DNA from: Parvibaculum sp.
GTDB taxonomy: Bacteria; Pseudomonadota; Alphaproteobacteria; Parvibaculales; Parvibaculaceae
Assembly: GCF_030694575.1 (NCBI RefSeq)
Contig: NZ_JAUYUS010000112.1
Coordinates: 22,918 to 86,917 of the forward strand
Direction: 5' to 3'
Length of the DNA: 64,000 bases
Shown here: positions 1 to 9,273 of the stretch, one piece after another
Position numbering within the stretch: the first letter of the stretch is position 1
How the letters are laid out: each line of letters opens with the position of its first letter
The notes under the pieces: model-generated
Databases searched by the model: none
The model's input: the letters and a program-made list of their open reading frames with translations, nothing else
What the model was told of the DNA's origin: nothing
Made by a program: the position numbers and the translations under genes

Positions 1-2473
1 TGTCGGCGAAGGCGGCGAGCCTCTGCTCGGTGCGCGCATAGATGCTGCCGTCGGGGAATTTTCCGTCCGGTCCGCGTATGCCGGCGGGAGCGCCCATCAG
101 CAGTTCGACGCCTTCCTCCACATGCTCAACAGGATAGATCGCAAACATGCCGCGCTCCACAGCGTCGACGACGTCCTGCCGGAGCATAAGGTGCTTCACG
201 TTGGAGGCAGGGATCAGCACGCCCTGATCGCCGGTGAGGCCGCGGCGCATGCAGATGTCGAAGAAGCCTTCGATCTTGTCGTTGACGCCGCCGATCGCCT
301 GCACCTCGCCGAGCTGATTGACCGAACCGGTGACGGCGAGGCCCTGCGCAATGGGCGCTTCGGCAAGCGCGGAGATGAGTGCGTAGAGCTCGGCGGAAGA
401 AGCGCTGTCGCCGTCGACGCCGCCGTAGGATTGCTCGAAGACGACGCTGGCGCTCATGGAAAGAGGAATGGCGGGGAGAAACTGACCCGAGATGTAGCCC
501 GACAGGATGAGCACGCCTTTGGTGTGGATCGGGCCGCCCAGCGCCACCTCGCGCTCGATGTCGATGACGCGGGCACTGCCGAGGCCCATACGGACGCGCG
601 CGGTGATGCGGCTCGGGCGGCCGAAGGAGACGCTGCCCATGGAGAGGACCGAGAGGCCATTCACCTGGCCGACGCGCTCCCCCTCGGTGTCGATCATGAC
701 GATGTCGCGCGTGATCATTTCGAGGCTGCGTTCGCGCAGACGGTCAGCGCGGGCGATCTGCGCGTCGACGGCTTCGTCGATGTGATGCGCCGAAATTGCG
801 GCGGCGGCTTCGCTGCGGGCGATGTGGTCGGCCTCGCACAGGAGATCGACGATGGGGCGCATGACGGTGGAGAGCTTCTCGGCGTCTTCCGCCTGGCGCG
901 AGGAACGCTCGATGACGCGGCCGACGCCGGAACGGTCGAGCGGTAACAGGCCTTCCTCGCGGCATGTGCTCGCGATCAGGCCGGCGTAGAGCTGATCGTT
1001 GTCGGGCTCGCGGTCGATCTCGTCCTCGAAGTCGGCGGCGACCTTGAAAAGTTCGCCGAAATCCGGGTCGAGGTTGCTCAGCATGTAGTAGAGATAGCGG
1101 TCGCCGAAGAGGATGATCTTGATGTCGAGCGGGATCGGATCGGGCTCCAGCGTCACGGTGCTGATGAGACTCAGATACTCGCCGGCGCTTTCTATCACGA
1201 CCTTGCGGCGGCGAATGGCGCGCTTCAGCGCTTCCCAGGCGAGCGGCTCGCGCAGCAGCTTCAATGCGTCGATAAGGAGGTAGCCGCCATTGGCGCGGTG
1301 GAGCGAGCCCGGCTTGATGAGCGTGAAATCGGTGACGAGCGCGCCCATCTGCGGCATGTGCTCGACGCGGCCGAGCAGGTTCGCCATGGTCGGATGGTCT
1401 TCGTAGAGGATCGGGGCGCCGCCGCCGATATAGCCGCCCGCGTCCGCGATGTCCTGCGCGCGCCATTTGGAGGAACCGCTCTTGCGGGCTTCGTTGCTGT
1501 TGTCGACGACGATGTTGACTTCGTAACGGCGGAGGGGATCGCTTGCGCCGAGATCGGGACCGCGGCCCTGCATCGCGGCCTGCATGGCGATGATTGCGCG
1601 CTGCTGCTCCGGCACCGCATCGCCGCCGCTTGCGAACATGCCGATATTCTCGACGAGATCGCCCATCACCGCGGTGAGCCAGGCGGCGACCGCCGTCATG
1701 CCCTCGAAGAGCGAGCGCAGTTCGCGCATGGCGCGCTCCACGGCGCGTTCGGCGACCTCGCGGTTGAGCGCGCGGACACGCTGGCGATGCTCCTTCTCCC
1801 AGCCCGGCACATGCTCGATGGTTTCGGCAAGCTCCTTCTGCAGCGTCTCGATGGTGTTTTCGATCCGCTTGCGTTCCTGCTCGGGGAGCTTGTTGAATTC
1901 GTCCGGCTTCAGCACATTGCCGTCATGCACGGGTGCGAGCGCGAAGCCGGCGGGCGTGCGGAGGAGCGCGATTTCCTGCGTCTCGGCCTTGGCGCGCAAT
2001 TCCTCGAAGGCCTGTTCCTGCTTCTCCTGATATTCCTCGTCTATCGACTGGCGGCGGTTCTGGTATTCCTCGCTCTCGATGATCGAGGGGATCGTGACCT
2101 TGAGGTCGTCGATCAGGCGCGCCATGCCCTCCTTCAGCGCGCGGCCGGTGCCGGCGCCGAGTTCAAGGGCGACCGGCTTGTGGGGCGTCCGGAAATTGTT
2201 GACATAGACCCAGTCGGAGGGCGCGCGCTCCTTGAGCGCGACGCCGGATAGGAAGCGCAGGACGGCCTCGTGCTTTCCCGCGCCATCCTGCCCCAGCACG
2301 AAGATGTTGTAGCCCTGGCGGCGGATGCCGGTGCCGAAACGGAGCGCCTCCAGCACGCGCTCCTGGCCCACGAGGCCCGCATGATCGTCAAGCTCGGCCG
2401 TGGTCTCGAATGTGAACTGGCCCACATCGCAGGCACGATAAAGCATCTCGGCAGGAACAGGTTCAACAGCCAT
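1..2473 (-). CDS. Lon-family ATP-dependent protease (LonB/LonH-like), 3' end outside window
   Basis: Cytoplasmic AAA+ serine protease that unfolds and degrades proteins. Translating the minus strand from ATG 2473 gives a frame open to the window edge (about 824 codons), so the C-terminus is missing. An N-terminal P-loop GQDGAGKH lies near residue 53, followed by a charged helical insert (about residues 110-200), a second AAA segment (YVNNFRTP, later FTLIKPGSLHRANGGYLLID), and the Lon proteolytic domain. The catalytic Ser is in GVDGDSASSAE (about residue 690) and the Lys in GGVNDKIEGFFD (about residue 733). This architecture matches the COG1067 LonB/YcbZ group rather than classical LonA, which has a different N-domain. 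It is divergent from the HD-domain gene. Family assignment is firm; substrates are unknown. Confidence 0.93.
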   Translation of the reverse strand, partial: MAVEPVPAEMLYRACDVGQFTFETTAELDDHAGLVGQERVLEALRFGTGIRRQGYNIFVLGQDGAGKHEAVLRFLSGVALKERAPSDWVYVNNFRTPHKPVALELGAGTGRALKEGMARLIDDLKVTIPSIIESEEYQNRRQSIDEEYQEKQEQAFEELRAKAETQEIALLRTPAGFALAPVHDGNVLKPDEFNKLPEQERKRIENTIETLQKELAETIEHVPGWEKEHRQRVRALNREVAERAVERAMRELRSLFEGMTAVAAWLTAVMGDLVENIGMFASGGDAVPEQQRAIIAMQAAMQGRGPDLGASDPLRRYEVNIVVDNSNEARKSGSSKWRAQDIADAGGYIGGGAPILYEDHPTMANLLGRVEHMPQMGALVTDFTLIKPGSLHRANGGYLLIDALKLLREPLAWEALKRAIRRRKVVIESAGEYLSLISTVTLEPDPIPLDIKIILFGDRYLYYMLSNLDPDFGELFKVAADFEDEIDREPDNDQLYAGLIASTCREEGLLPLDRSGVGRVIERSSRQAEDAEKLSTVMRPIVDLLCEADHIARSEAAAAISAHHIDEAVDAQIARADRLRERSLEMITRDIVMIDTEGERVGQVNGLSVLSMGSVSFGRPSRITARVRMGLGSARVIDIEREVALGGPIHTKGVLILSGYISGQFLPAIPLSMSASVVFEQSYGGVDGDSASSAELYALISALAEAPIAQGLAVTGSVNQLGEVQAIGGVNDKIEGFFDICMRRGLTGDQGVLIPASNVKHLMLRQDVVDAVERGMFAIYPVEHVEEGVELLMGAPAGIRGPDGKFPDGSIYARTEQRLAAFAD

Positions 2474-2663
2474 ATTCGTCCCGTTTCAGCGGCCTTGCCG
2501 CAGGCGTTTCTTGTGCCGCAACTGTATGCTGCGCCGCTGCCCGGGGCAAACGAGCGGCCTGCGGCGGATCAGCCGACGGCGGAGGCCCGGCTGGATCGGG
2601 CAGCGGGTGACAAGCTTTCCCGTCCGCCCTAAGTTGCGCCTTCACTTTCAACTCCGGCATCTC

Positions 2664-3287
2664 ATGGCATCGCACGACGGAAAACGCGAAACCGCTCCGA
2701 AGCCCCGCGCCTGGCAACGCATGCTGAGCGGGCGGCGCCTGGACCTGCTCGATCCCTCGCCGCTCGATGTCGAGATCGACGATATCGCACACGGGCTTGC
2801 GCGCGTGGCGCGGTGGAACGGACAGACGGAAGGCGACCACGCCTTCACCGTCGCCGAGCATTGCGTGCTGGTGGACGATATCTGCGCCCGCTTCAGGCCG
2901 GGCTGGCCTGTGAAGTGGCGGCTCGCGGCGCTGCTGCACGATGCGCCCGAATATGTGATCGGCGACATGATAAGTCCGTTCAAGGCGGCGCTCGGCATCG
3001 ACTACAAGGCGTTTGAACACCGGCTCGCCGCCGCCATTCACATGCGCTTCGGGTTGCCCGCGGAACTGCCGCAGAGCGTGGAAGACCTCATCAAGCGGGC
3101 GGACAAGGCCTCGGCTTTTTTCGAAGCGACGCAGATCGCCGGTTTCTCCGACGAGGAGGCAGCGCGGATCTTCGGGCGGCCTCGCGGGCTGACCCCCATG
3201 GCCATCGAACCGCTGCCGACGAAGAAAGCCCAGGCGCGGTTCCTGAAGCGGTTTGCGGAACTGGCGGACGGCGATTCGAACCCATAA
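2664..3287 (+). CDS. HD-domain phosphohydrolase, YfbR/5'-deoxynucleotidase-like
   Basis: A 207-aa protein of the HD superfamily, closest in layout to YfbR-type 5'-deoxynucleotidases (COG1896). Metal ligands are visible in order: His66 (FTVAEH), the HD pair His92-Asp93 in LLHDAPEYVIGDM, and a later Asp in IKRADKA. Glu96 and Asp101 fit the family's catalytic positions. The reading frame is open further upstream, but ATG 2664 is preferred because the upstream stretch is Arg-rich and unlike the family. The likely role is removal of phosphate from (deoxy)nucleoside monophosphates in the cytoplasm. It precedes a small phosphatase gene and the NAD regulator, which suggests a nucleotide-related context. 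Exact substrate is inferred. Confidence 0.85.
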   Translation: MASHDGKRETAPKPRAWQRMLSGRRLDLLDPSPLDVEIDDIAHGLARVARWNGQTEGDHAFTVAEHCVLVDDICARFRPGWPVKWRLAALLHDAPEYVIGDMISPFKAALGIDYKAFEHRLAAAIHMRFGLPAELPQSVEDLIKRADKASAFFEATQIAGFSDEEAARIFGRPRGLTPMAIEPLPTKKAQARFLKRFAELADGDSNP

Positions 3288-3321
3288 AGGCCCGCCAACG
3301 CTGGATTTCGGCCCGGCTTTG

Positions 3322-3333
3322 CACAAATTTGTG
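3322..3333. promoter_or_regulatory. 12-bp perfect palindrome before the phosphatase gene
   Basis: CACAAATTTGTG is a perfect palindrome 54 bp upstream of the phosphatase start in an AT-rich pocket of an otherwise GC-rich region. A weak -35-like TTGCAC overlaps it. It may be an operator, but no cognate regulator is identifiable. Confidence 0.3.
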
Positions 3334-3387
3334 TTATTAGGATCGTATGTTCCACTTCGCCACGATTCAGCCGCCGACGAGCGACAG

Positions 3388-3936
3388 ATGATTTATGTAA
3401 GCCCTCTAAGTGCCGTCGAAGATGCGATCCGCGACATCCGGCCTTCGCATCTCGTCAGCCTGCTCGATCCCGAAACGATGATCGGTACGCCGGAGGGCAT
3501 TCTGCCCGACCGTCACTTGCGGATCGGCATCAACGACATCGCGGAAGCGATCGACGACCTCGTGCCACCCAGTGCCGGGCATGTGTCGGCGCTGATCGAC
3601 TTCGTGCGCGGGTGGGACCAGCAGAACCCGCTTCTCGTTCACTGCTGGGCCGGGATCAGCCGTTCGACGGCGGCGGCATTCATCGCGCTCTGCACGATCA
3701 ACGAGGCGCATCCAGAGGACGAACTTGCGCGGCATGTGCGCATGTGCGGTTCCCATGCACATCCGAACCGGCTGATGGTCAAGCTCGCCGATGAGCTTCT
3801 GATGCGCGAAGGGCGGATGTCGGCCGCGGTCGAGGCGCTCGGCCCCGGACGCGCCTGCTGGGAAGGCGAACTCTTTTCCATTCCGCTCCGACCGGGCCTC
3901 GATCGTCAGGCTTCGCTCCATCCGGGGAGCCGCTGA
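3388..3936 (+). CDS. Protein tyrosine phosphatase-like (CX5R) protein
   Basis: A 182-aa protein with the cysteine-phosphatase P-loop HCWAGISRS, in which Cys86 and Arg92 form the CX5R signature and the following Ser is also typical. An upstream Asp in GINDI (residue 50) may serve as the general acid. Family members hydrolyse phosphotyrosine or other phosphomonoesters; this compact form resembles bacterial dual-specificity or tyrosine phosphatases. ATG 3388 was chosen because the open frame upstream overlaps the HD gene and looks non-coding. The stop lies only 5 nt before the NUDIX-regulator start, so the two are probably co-transcribed. Physiological substrate is unknown. Confidence 0.8.
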   Translation: MIYVSPLSAVEDAIRDIRPSHLVSLLDPETMIGTPEGILPDRHLRIGINDIAEAIDDLVPPSAGHVSALIDFVRGWDQQNPLLVHCWAGISRSTAAAFIALCTINEAHPEDELARHVRMCGSHAHPNRLMVKLADELLMREGRMSAAVEALGPGRACWEGELFSIPLRPGLDRQASLHPGSR

Positions 3937-3941
3937 GGGGC

Positions 3942-4997
3942 ATGACCAAGGTGCGCGTAAAGCCATCCGTTCAGTCCGCCGCCGAGGCGGCGATGCGCGC
4001 GGACAAGGCCGTCGTCATCGGCCTCAACGCGGCCATCGTCACCGTTTCCGACGACGAGCCGAAAATTCTCGTCGTACCGCATAATGAAACGGACGGCGCG
4101 AGTGGCTGGGACGCGCTGCCCTTCGGTCCGTTCAATCCGCTGCGTCACCGTACCCTCGAAATCGGCCTGCGCTCATGGGTTCAGGAGCAGACGCAGATCG
4201 AGCTCGGCTATGTCGAACAGCTTTACACGTTCGGCGACCGGGGGCGGCATTCGCTGGAAGTGGAAGCGCCGGGAGAGCATGTCGTTTCGGTTGGCTATCT
4301 GGCGCTGACGCGCAGCCATGACGAGGCGCTGAAGGGCGCCGCATGGCGCGACTGGTATCAGCATTTCCCGTGGGAGGACTGGCGCGACGGCAAGCCTCAG
4401 ATCATCGACCAGGTGATCGTGCCGCTGCTGCGCGAGTGGGCGGGACGGCAAAGCGAAGCCTCGCCGGAGGAACTTGCCCGCGGCAAGCGCCGCGACCGGA
4501 TGCGCCTCTGCTTCGGCGTGGACGGCGTCGCATGGGACGATGAAAAGGCGCTGGAGCGCTACGAACTTCTCTACAGCGCGGGGCTGCTGCTGGAAGCGGC
4601 GCGCGACGGGCGGCCGAACGCCCAGAAACTTCTCAACGGACAGGCGCCGCAGCTCGGGCGGCCGATGCAGTTCGATCACCGGCGCATTCTCGCGACGGCC
4701 ATGAGCCGCCTGCGCGCGAAGATCAAGTACAGGCCTGTCGCCTTCGAACTGATGCCGCCGGCTTTCACGCTTTATGAGTTGCAGAAGACCGTGGAGGCGC
4801 TGCTGGGTCTTCATGTCCACAAGCAGAATTTCCGGCGGCTGGTCGAGAATGCCGGCCTCGTGGAACGGACGGGACGCATGTCGACGCGCACGGGCGGACG
4901 GCCCGCCGAGCAATTCCGCTTCCGCCGCGAAGTGCTGAACGAGCGCCCGGCGCCCGGCCTCAAGCTTGCGCCTTCGCGCAGCCGTGCCAACAGCTGA
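3942..4997 (+). CDS. nadQ: NUDIX-type transcriptional regulator of NAD biosynthesis (NadQ/NrtR-like)
   Basis: A 351-aa protein with a NUDIX-like N-terminal half (residues about 20-170, including LPFGPFNPLRHRTLEIGLRSWV) and a C-terminal winged-helix half (about 245-345, including FTLYELQKTVEALLG and NFRRLVENAGLVERTG). The NUDIX catalytic box (GX5EX7REUXEEXGU) is degenerate, as expected for a sensor rather than a hydrolase. Alphaproteobacterial proteins of this kind (COG4111, called NadQ; NrtR-related architecture) are assigned as repressors of NAD synthesis genes. The position just upstream of nadABC and a strong palindrome before nadA support that role. Starts at ATG 3942, 5 nt after the phosphatase stop. 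Confidence 0.8.
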   Translation: MTKVRVKPSVQSAAEAAMRADKAVVIGLNAAIVTVSDDEPKILVVPHNETDGASGWDALPFGPFNPLRHRTLEIGLRSWVQEQTQIELGYVEQLYTFGDRGRHSLEVEAPGEHVVSVGYLALTRSHDEALKGAAWRDWYQHFPWEDWRDGKPQIIDQVIVPLLREWAGRQSEASPEELARGKRRDRMRLCFGVDGVAWDDEKALERYELLYSAGLLLEAARDGRPNAQKLLNGQAPQLGRPMQFDHRRILATAMSRLRAKIKYRPVAFELMPPAFTLYELQKTVEALLGLHVHKQNFRRLVENAGLVERTGRMSTRTGGRPAEQFRFRREVLNERPAPGLKLAPSRSRANS

Positions 4998-5014
4998 TCA
5001 TCGGGAGACGGAGC

Positions 5015-5389
5015 ATGAACGGCATTTCCATCAAGGCAATTCTTGTCAGCTCGATCTTCGGTTTCGTGCTGATGCTCGTTCTCATCATGATCCTGGGCGC
5101 GCTCTATCCAGTGCTGTTCAACGGCGGCACTGCGGCAGATTTCGAGCAGTCCTGGTTCTCGATGCTGGCGCTGGCAGCGCCCGTGGCGGCGGGCTATCTC
5201 GCGGCGCGACAAGCCCAAACGCGGCCCGTGCTGCATGGCGCCTTGTCGCCCGTCCTCAATGTGCTCTGGGGATTGATCGCCATGACATTTCTGGTGCCGC
5301 CAACGGCTTTCACGGTAGCCGTGCTGGTGGCCAATGTCCTGCTCGGCGCGCTGGGCGGCTACCTATATCCAAGCGTCAGAAAACATTGA
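5015..5389 (+). CDS. Small integral membrane protein of unknown function
   Basis: A 124-aa hydrophobic protein with about four membrane segments: residues about 7-30 (ILVSSIFGFVLMLVLIMILG), 45-63, 76-95 and 97-117. A purine-rich Shine-Dalgarno (GGGAGACGGAGC) sits just before ATG 5015, and only 17 nt separate it from the regulator gene, so the two are likely co-transcribed. I do not recognise a named family. The position between the NAD regulator and nadA raises the possibility of a link to pyridine nucleotide metabolism, but nothing in the protein shows that. Confidence 0.65.
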   Translation: MNGISIKAILVSSIFGFVLMLVLIMILGALYPVLFNGGTAADFEQSWFSMLALAAPVAAGYLAARQAQTRPVLHGALSPVLNVLWGLIAMTFLVPPTAFTVAVLVANVLLGALGGYLYPSVRKH

Positions 5390-5446
5390 TCTTTTCAGGC
5401 TGCCCTATTTTGAACGGCGCGCATCGCGCAAGCGGGATATTCCTTG

Positions 5447-5476
5447 TTGACGCTTGATAATACTCAAGCGTAGCAT
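5447..5476 (+). promoter_or_regulatory. Candidate nadA promoter
   Basis: TTGACG (5447-5452) and TAGCAT (5471-5476) are separated by 18 bp, about 100 bp upstream of nadA. An ATACTCA half-site matching the downstream palindrome lies between them (about 5459-5465), consistent with a second, weaker operator contact. Confidence 0.45.
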
Positions 5477-5527
5477 ATCTATCGTTAGAGCCCGGCCCTC
5501 TCGGAGTGCCGGTGTTTTTGATCCCTT

Positions 5528-5552
5528 ATATATACTCACAGTGAGTATATAT
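5528..5552. promoter_or_regulatory. Palindromic operator upstream of nadA (probable NadQ site)
   Basis: A 25-bp inverted repeat with perfect 12-bp arms ATATATACTCAC and GTGAGTATATAT around a single central base. It ends 23 bp before the nadA ATG and would lie downstream of the candidate promoter, a classical roadblock or repressor location. The adjacent NUDIX-type regulator gene makes it the obvious cognate protein. Binding is inferred. Confidence 0.8.
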
Positions 5553-5575
5553 GGGCAGCGAACAGGGAGGTCATC

Positions 5576-6655
5576 ATGGCCCTCGCAGGTAGCATGCAGC
5601 AGCAAAAGACGGGCAGCGTAACGCCCGCAGGAGCGCGCAAGTTCAAGCCGCTGGAGATGCCCGAGCTTGAATACACGCCCGGCCTCGCGAAGGAGATGGC
5701 GCCTCTCTACGAGAAGGTGAAGAACGTCATTCCGTCGGTCGAGTGGCCCTTCTTTGCGCCCTATATCCACGCCATCAACCGGCTGAAGAAAGAGCGCGAC
5801 GCCGTTGTGCTCGCGCATAACTACCAGACGCCGGAAATCTTCCATTGCGTCGCCGACATCGCGGGCGACAGCCTGCAGCTTGCCAAGGAAGCGGCGAAGG
5901 TCGATGCCGACGTGATCGTGCAGTGCGGCGTCCACTTCATGGCCGAGACGTCGAAGCTGCTCAACCCGCACAAGACCGTGCTCATCCCCGATGTTAAGGC
6001 GGGCTGCTCGCTCGCCGACTCGATCACGGGCGCCGATGTGCGCCTGCTGCGCGAGACTTATCCGGGCGTACCGATCGTTACCTATGTGAACACGTCCGCC
6101 GAAGTGAAGGCGGAGAGCGACATCTGCTGCACCTCTTCCAACGCATTGAAGATCGTGGAGAGCTTCGGCGTCGACCGCGTGCTCTGCATTCCGGACGAGT
6201 TCCTGGCGAAGAACATCGCCAAGCAGACGGATGTGAAAATCCTTACCTGGAAGGGCCATTGCGAAGTGCATGAGCGCTTCACGGCCGAGGAACTGCGCCA
6301 GTATCGCCGCGACGACCCGAACATCGTCATCATCGCGCATCCCGAATGCCCGCCGGAAGTCGTGGCGGAAGCCGATTTCTCCGGCTCCACGTCCGGCATG
6401 ATCAACTGGGTGAAGGAACATCAGCCGAAGCGCGTCGTCATGGTGACCGAGTGCTCCATGAGCGACAACGTCGCGGTGGAAAATCCGAACGTCGAGTTCG
6501 TGCGTCCCTGCAACCTCTGCCCGCATATGAAGCGTATCTCGCTGAAGAACATTCTCGAGAGCCTCGTCTATATGCGCGAGGAAGTGACCGTCGATCCTGC
6601 CGTCGCCGTTCGTGCACGGCAGGCCGTCGAGCGGATGATCAATCTCGGCAACTGA
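5576..6655 (+). CDS. nadA: Quinolinate synthase
   Basis: A 359-aa cytoplasmic [4Fe-4S] enzyme that condenses iminoaspartate with dihydroxyacetone phosphate to give quinolinate, the second step of de novo NAD synthesis. Conserved cluster and active-site regions are visible: [33 protein letters not shown], the CCTSSNA segment, [13 protein letters not shown], and the C-terminal [13 protein letters not shown]. Three cluster cysteines are supplied by the QCGVHF, CCTSS/HPEC and CNLCPHMK regions. GGGAGG precedes ATG 5576. It is the first gene of nadA-nadB-nadC, downstream of the palindromic operator, so NAD-responsive repression is expected. Confidence 0.97.
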   Translation: MALAGSMQQQKTGSVTPAGARKFKPLEMPELEYTPGLAKEMAPLYEKVKNVIPSVEWPFFAPYIHAINRLKKERDAVVLAHNYQTPEIFHCVADIAGDSLQLAKEAAKVDADVIVQCGVHFMAETSKLLNPHKTVLIPDVKAGCSLADSITGADVRLLRETYPGVPIVTYVNTSAEVKAESDICCTSSNALKIVESFGVDRVLCIPDEFLAKNIAKQTDVKILTWKGHCEVHERFTAEELRQYRRDDPNIVIIAHPECPPEVVAEADFSGSTSGMINWVKEHQPKRVVMVTECSMSDNVAVENPNVEFVRPCNLCPHMKRISLKNILESLVYMREEVTVDPAVAVRARQAVERMINLGN

Positions 6656-6677
6656 CAAGGTCTCGGGAGACGCCATC

Positions 6678-8291
6678 ATGGCTCAGGGCAACATCGTCGA
6701 TGCCGGCGACGTTCTGATCGTCGGCGCGGGGCTTGCGGGCCTCTTCACGGCGCTGAAACTCAGCCCGCGTCCCGTCACCGTGCTCGCGGGCGCGCCCATC
6801 GGCGACGGCGCGTCGAGCGCCTGGGCGCAGGGCGGTATCGCAGCGGCCATCGAAGCGGGCGACACGGCCGAATCCCACGCCGCCGACACGATCGCGGCGG
6901 GCGCGGGCACGGTGGACGAGGAAGCCGCGCTTTCGATCGCACGCGAAGCGGCCTTCCGCATCGAGGATCTGCTGAAGCTCGGCGTCCCCTTCGACCGCGA
7001 CATCGAGGGCAAGCTCTCGGCGGGCCGCGAGGCCGCGCACAGCCACCGCCGTATCGTCCGCGTGAAGGGCGATCAGGCCGGCAAGGCCATCATGCAGGCG
7101 CTTGTCGCCGCCGTGCGCGCCACGCCTTCCATCCGCGTGATGGAGGGACTCTCGGCCTATGAACTTGCCATCGAGAACGGACGCGCTGTCGGAATTTTCG
7201 CCCGGCCGGCCCATGCCGCCACCGCGCCTCAGCCGCTGCTCATCAAGGCGCGCGCCGTCGTGTTGGCGAGCGGCGGTGTCGGCCAGCTTTTCGCGGTCAC
7301 CACCAATCCGCTTCAGGCACGCGGCGAAGGCGTCGCCATGGCGGCGCGCGCGGGCGCGCTGATCGCGGATCCGGAATTCGTGCAGTTCCATCCGACCGCC
7401 ATCGCCTCTCCGCGCGACCCGGCGCCGCTCGTCACCGAGGCGCTGCGGGGCGAAGGTGCGGTCCTGATCGACAATATAGGCCGGCGCTTCATGCCGGCCA
7501 TTCACGCCGACGCAGAACTCGCGCCGCGCGATATCGTGGCGCGCGCGATCTTCCGCGAGATCGAGGCGGGGCGTGGTGCCTTTCTCGACGCACGGGCAGC
7601 GCTCGGCGAGCGCTTCGCCACCGCCTTCCCGACCGTTTACGAGACCTGCATGTCGCTCGGCATCGACCCGGCGCGTCAACCGATCCCGGTCGCGCCCGCC
7701 GCGCACTACCACATGGGCGGCATTCATGTGGATGCGCGCGGCCGGAGCAGCATCGAGGGGCTCTGGGCCTGCGGCGAAGTCGCCTCGACCGGCATGCACG
7801 GCGCGAACCGTCTTGCCAGCAATTCGCTTCTCGAGGCCATCGTCTTCGGCGCGCGCATCGCCGCCGATATCGACGGCTCCGTACCCGGTGCCCGCGCGGG
7901 CGCCCATGTGGCGCCGCCGGTGCTCGGTTCCGCCTCCACCCCCGAGGCGCCGATGCTGGCGCAGCTTCGCCAGATCATGACGGCGCATGTCGGCGTGGAG
8001 CGCAATGCGCCGGGGCTCGCCTTCGCGCTCGGCGAAATCGCGCGGCTCGAACGCGCGGCGGGGCCTGCGAGCCTCTTCGGCAATATCGCGACGACCGCGA
8101 AACTCATCACGGCTGCAGCCTATGCACGCGAGGAAAGCCGCGGCGGCCACTATCGAAGCGATTTCGCCACCGCGCGCGCGCCCTGGCGGCATCGCACCTT
8201 CATCACGTTGAAAGAGGCTGCGCGGATCGCCGAAGCCGCCATCGCCGAAGCCCCGGCCGCGACCGCCGCCGACGCGCAGGCCTGTCTATGA
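6678..8291 (+). CDS. nadB: L-aspartate oxidase
   Basis: A 537-aa FAD enzyme that oxidises L-aspartate to iminoaspartate, the substrate of NadA. The N-terminal dinucleotide-binding motif is [17 protein letters not shown] (residues about 11-27). Further succinate dehydrogenase/aspartate oxidase flavoprotein signatures are [30 protein letters not shown] and the FAD-contacting [13 protein letters not shown]. Length and domain order match the family. The stop overlaps the nadC start by four bases (ATGA), indicating translational coupling. Second gene of the NAD operon, 22 nt after nadA. Confidence 0.97.
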   Translation: MAQGNIVDAGDVLIVGAGLAGLFTALKLSPRPVTVLAGAPIGDGASSAWAQGGIAAAIEAGDTAESHAADTIAAGAGTVDEEAALSIAREAAFRIEDLLKLGVPFDRDIEGKLSAGREAAHSHRRIVRVKGDQAGKAIMQALVAAVRATPSIRVMEGLSAYELAIENGRAVGIFARPAHAATAPQPLLIKARAVVLASGGVGQLFAVTTNPLQARGEGVAMAARAGALIADPEFVQFHPTAIASPRDPAPLVTEALRGEGAVLIDNIGRRFMPAIHADAELAPRDIVARAIFREIEAGRGAFLDARAALGERFATAFPTVYETCMSLGIDPARQPIPVAPAAHYHMGGIHVDARGRSSIEGLWACGEVASTGMHGANRLASNSLLEAIVFGARIAADIDGSVPGARAGAHVAPPVLGSASTPEAPMLAQLRQIMTAHVGVERNAPGLAFALGEIARLERAAGPASLFGNIATTAKLITAAAYAREESRGGHYRSDFATARAPWRHRTFITLKEAARIAEAAIAEAPAATAADAQACL

Positions 8292-9157
8292 CGCTTCACC
8301 TGACGCCGCTGCCCGCACTGATGATCGAGCCTGCCGTGCGCGCGGCGCTGGCGGAGGATCTCGGCCGCGCAGGCGACATCACCACGCAGGCGACCGTGCC
8401 GGCGGAGGCGAAGGCGCGCGTGCTCATCAATGCGCGCCAGCCCGGCCGCGTGGCGGGGCTCGATTGCGCGCGCATGGCTTTCCGGCTTGTCGAGCCGCTG
8501 CTGAAGGTCGCGGTGGTGAAAGGCGACGGCTCGGATGTGGAGCCCGGCGACACCATCGCCGCCATCGAGGGGCCGGCGCGCGGCATTCTCACGGGCGAGC
8601 GCGTGGCTTTGAATTTCCTCGGCCACATGTCCGGTATCGCGACCTCGACGCGCGAGATCGCCCGCGCCATCGAAGGCACGAAAGCTCATGTCTGCTGCAC
8701 GCGGAAGACGACACCGGGCCTGCGCGTGTTCGAGAAATACGCGGTGCGCGCCGGCGGCGGCATGAACCATCGCTTCGGCCTCGACGATGCCGTGCTCATC
8801 AAGGACAACCACATCGCCATGTCCGGCGGCATCGCCGCCGCGATAGCGCGCGCGAAAGCGGCGAGCGGCCACATGGTCAAGATCGAGGTCGAGGTCGACA
8901 CGCTCGACCAGCTCGACCAGGCGCTTGCCGCGGGCGTCGACGCGGTACTGCTCGACAACATGACGCCGGAAATGCTTGCCGAGGCCGTGCGCCGCATCGG
9001 CGGCCGCGCCATCGCCGAAGCGTCGGGCCGCATCACGGCAGCAACGGCGCCCGCCATCGCCGCCAGCGGCGTCGATCTCATTTCCTGCGGCTGGATCACC
9101 CATTCCGCGCCCTGCCTCGATATCGGCCTCGACTTCGATAGTCTGACGGCCTCCTGA
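8288..9157 (+). CDS. nadC: Nicotinate-nucleotide pyrophosphorylase (quinolinate phosphoribosyltransferase)
   Basis: A 289-aa enzyme that converts quinolinate and PRPP to nicotinate mononucleotide, CO2 and PPi. Typical features are [14 protein letters not shown] at the N-terminus, [13 protein letters not shown], the [26 protein letters not shown] substrate-binding stretch, [12 protein letters not shown], and VEVDTLDQ with VLLDNM in the barrel. It overlaps nadB by four bases. It is the last gene of the nadABC operon; a short direct duplication covers its stop codon and the region beyond. Confidence 0.97.
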   Translation: MTLHLTPLPALMIEPAVRAALAEDLGRAGDITTQATVPAEAKARVLINARQPGRVAGLDCARMAFRLVEPLLKVAVVKGDGSDVEPGDTIAAIEGPARGILTGERVALNFLGHMSGIATSTREIARAIEGTKAHVCCTRKTTPGLRVFEKYAVRAGGGMNHRFGLDDAVLIKDNHIAMSGGIAAAIARAKAASGHMVKIEVEVDTLDQLDQALAAGVDAVLLDNMTPEMLAEAVRRIGGRAIAEASGRITAATAPAIAASGVDLISCGWITHSAPCLDIGLDFDSLTAS

Positions 9158-9192
9158 CGGATGCCTTGGGATAGCCTGACGGCCTCCTGACG
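9137..9192. repeat. Short tandem duplication at the end of nadC
   Basis: Two 23-bp copies (9137-9159 and 9170-9192) differ at one base and repeat with a 33-bp period. The shared core is CTGACGGCCTCCTGACG. The first copy contains the nadC stop codon, so the duplication generated a second potential C-terminus just downstream. It looks like a local slippage event. Confidence 0.75.
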
Positions 9193-9273
9193 CGTCAGTT
9201 CCCATTGGCTTTGCCGTCTCATCTTTCGCTAGACTGCGGTCCATCGAAACCACAGAAGCGGCGGGAGGCTCTC

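Noticed and set aside
122..2632. Several plus-strand frames at the left edge
   Set aside because: They lie opposite a continuous minus-strand Lon-family gene with catalytic Ser and Lys motifs.
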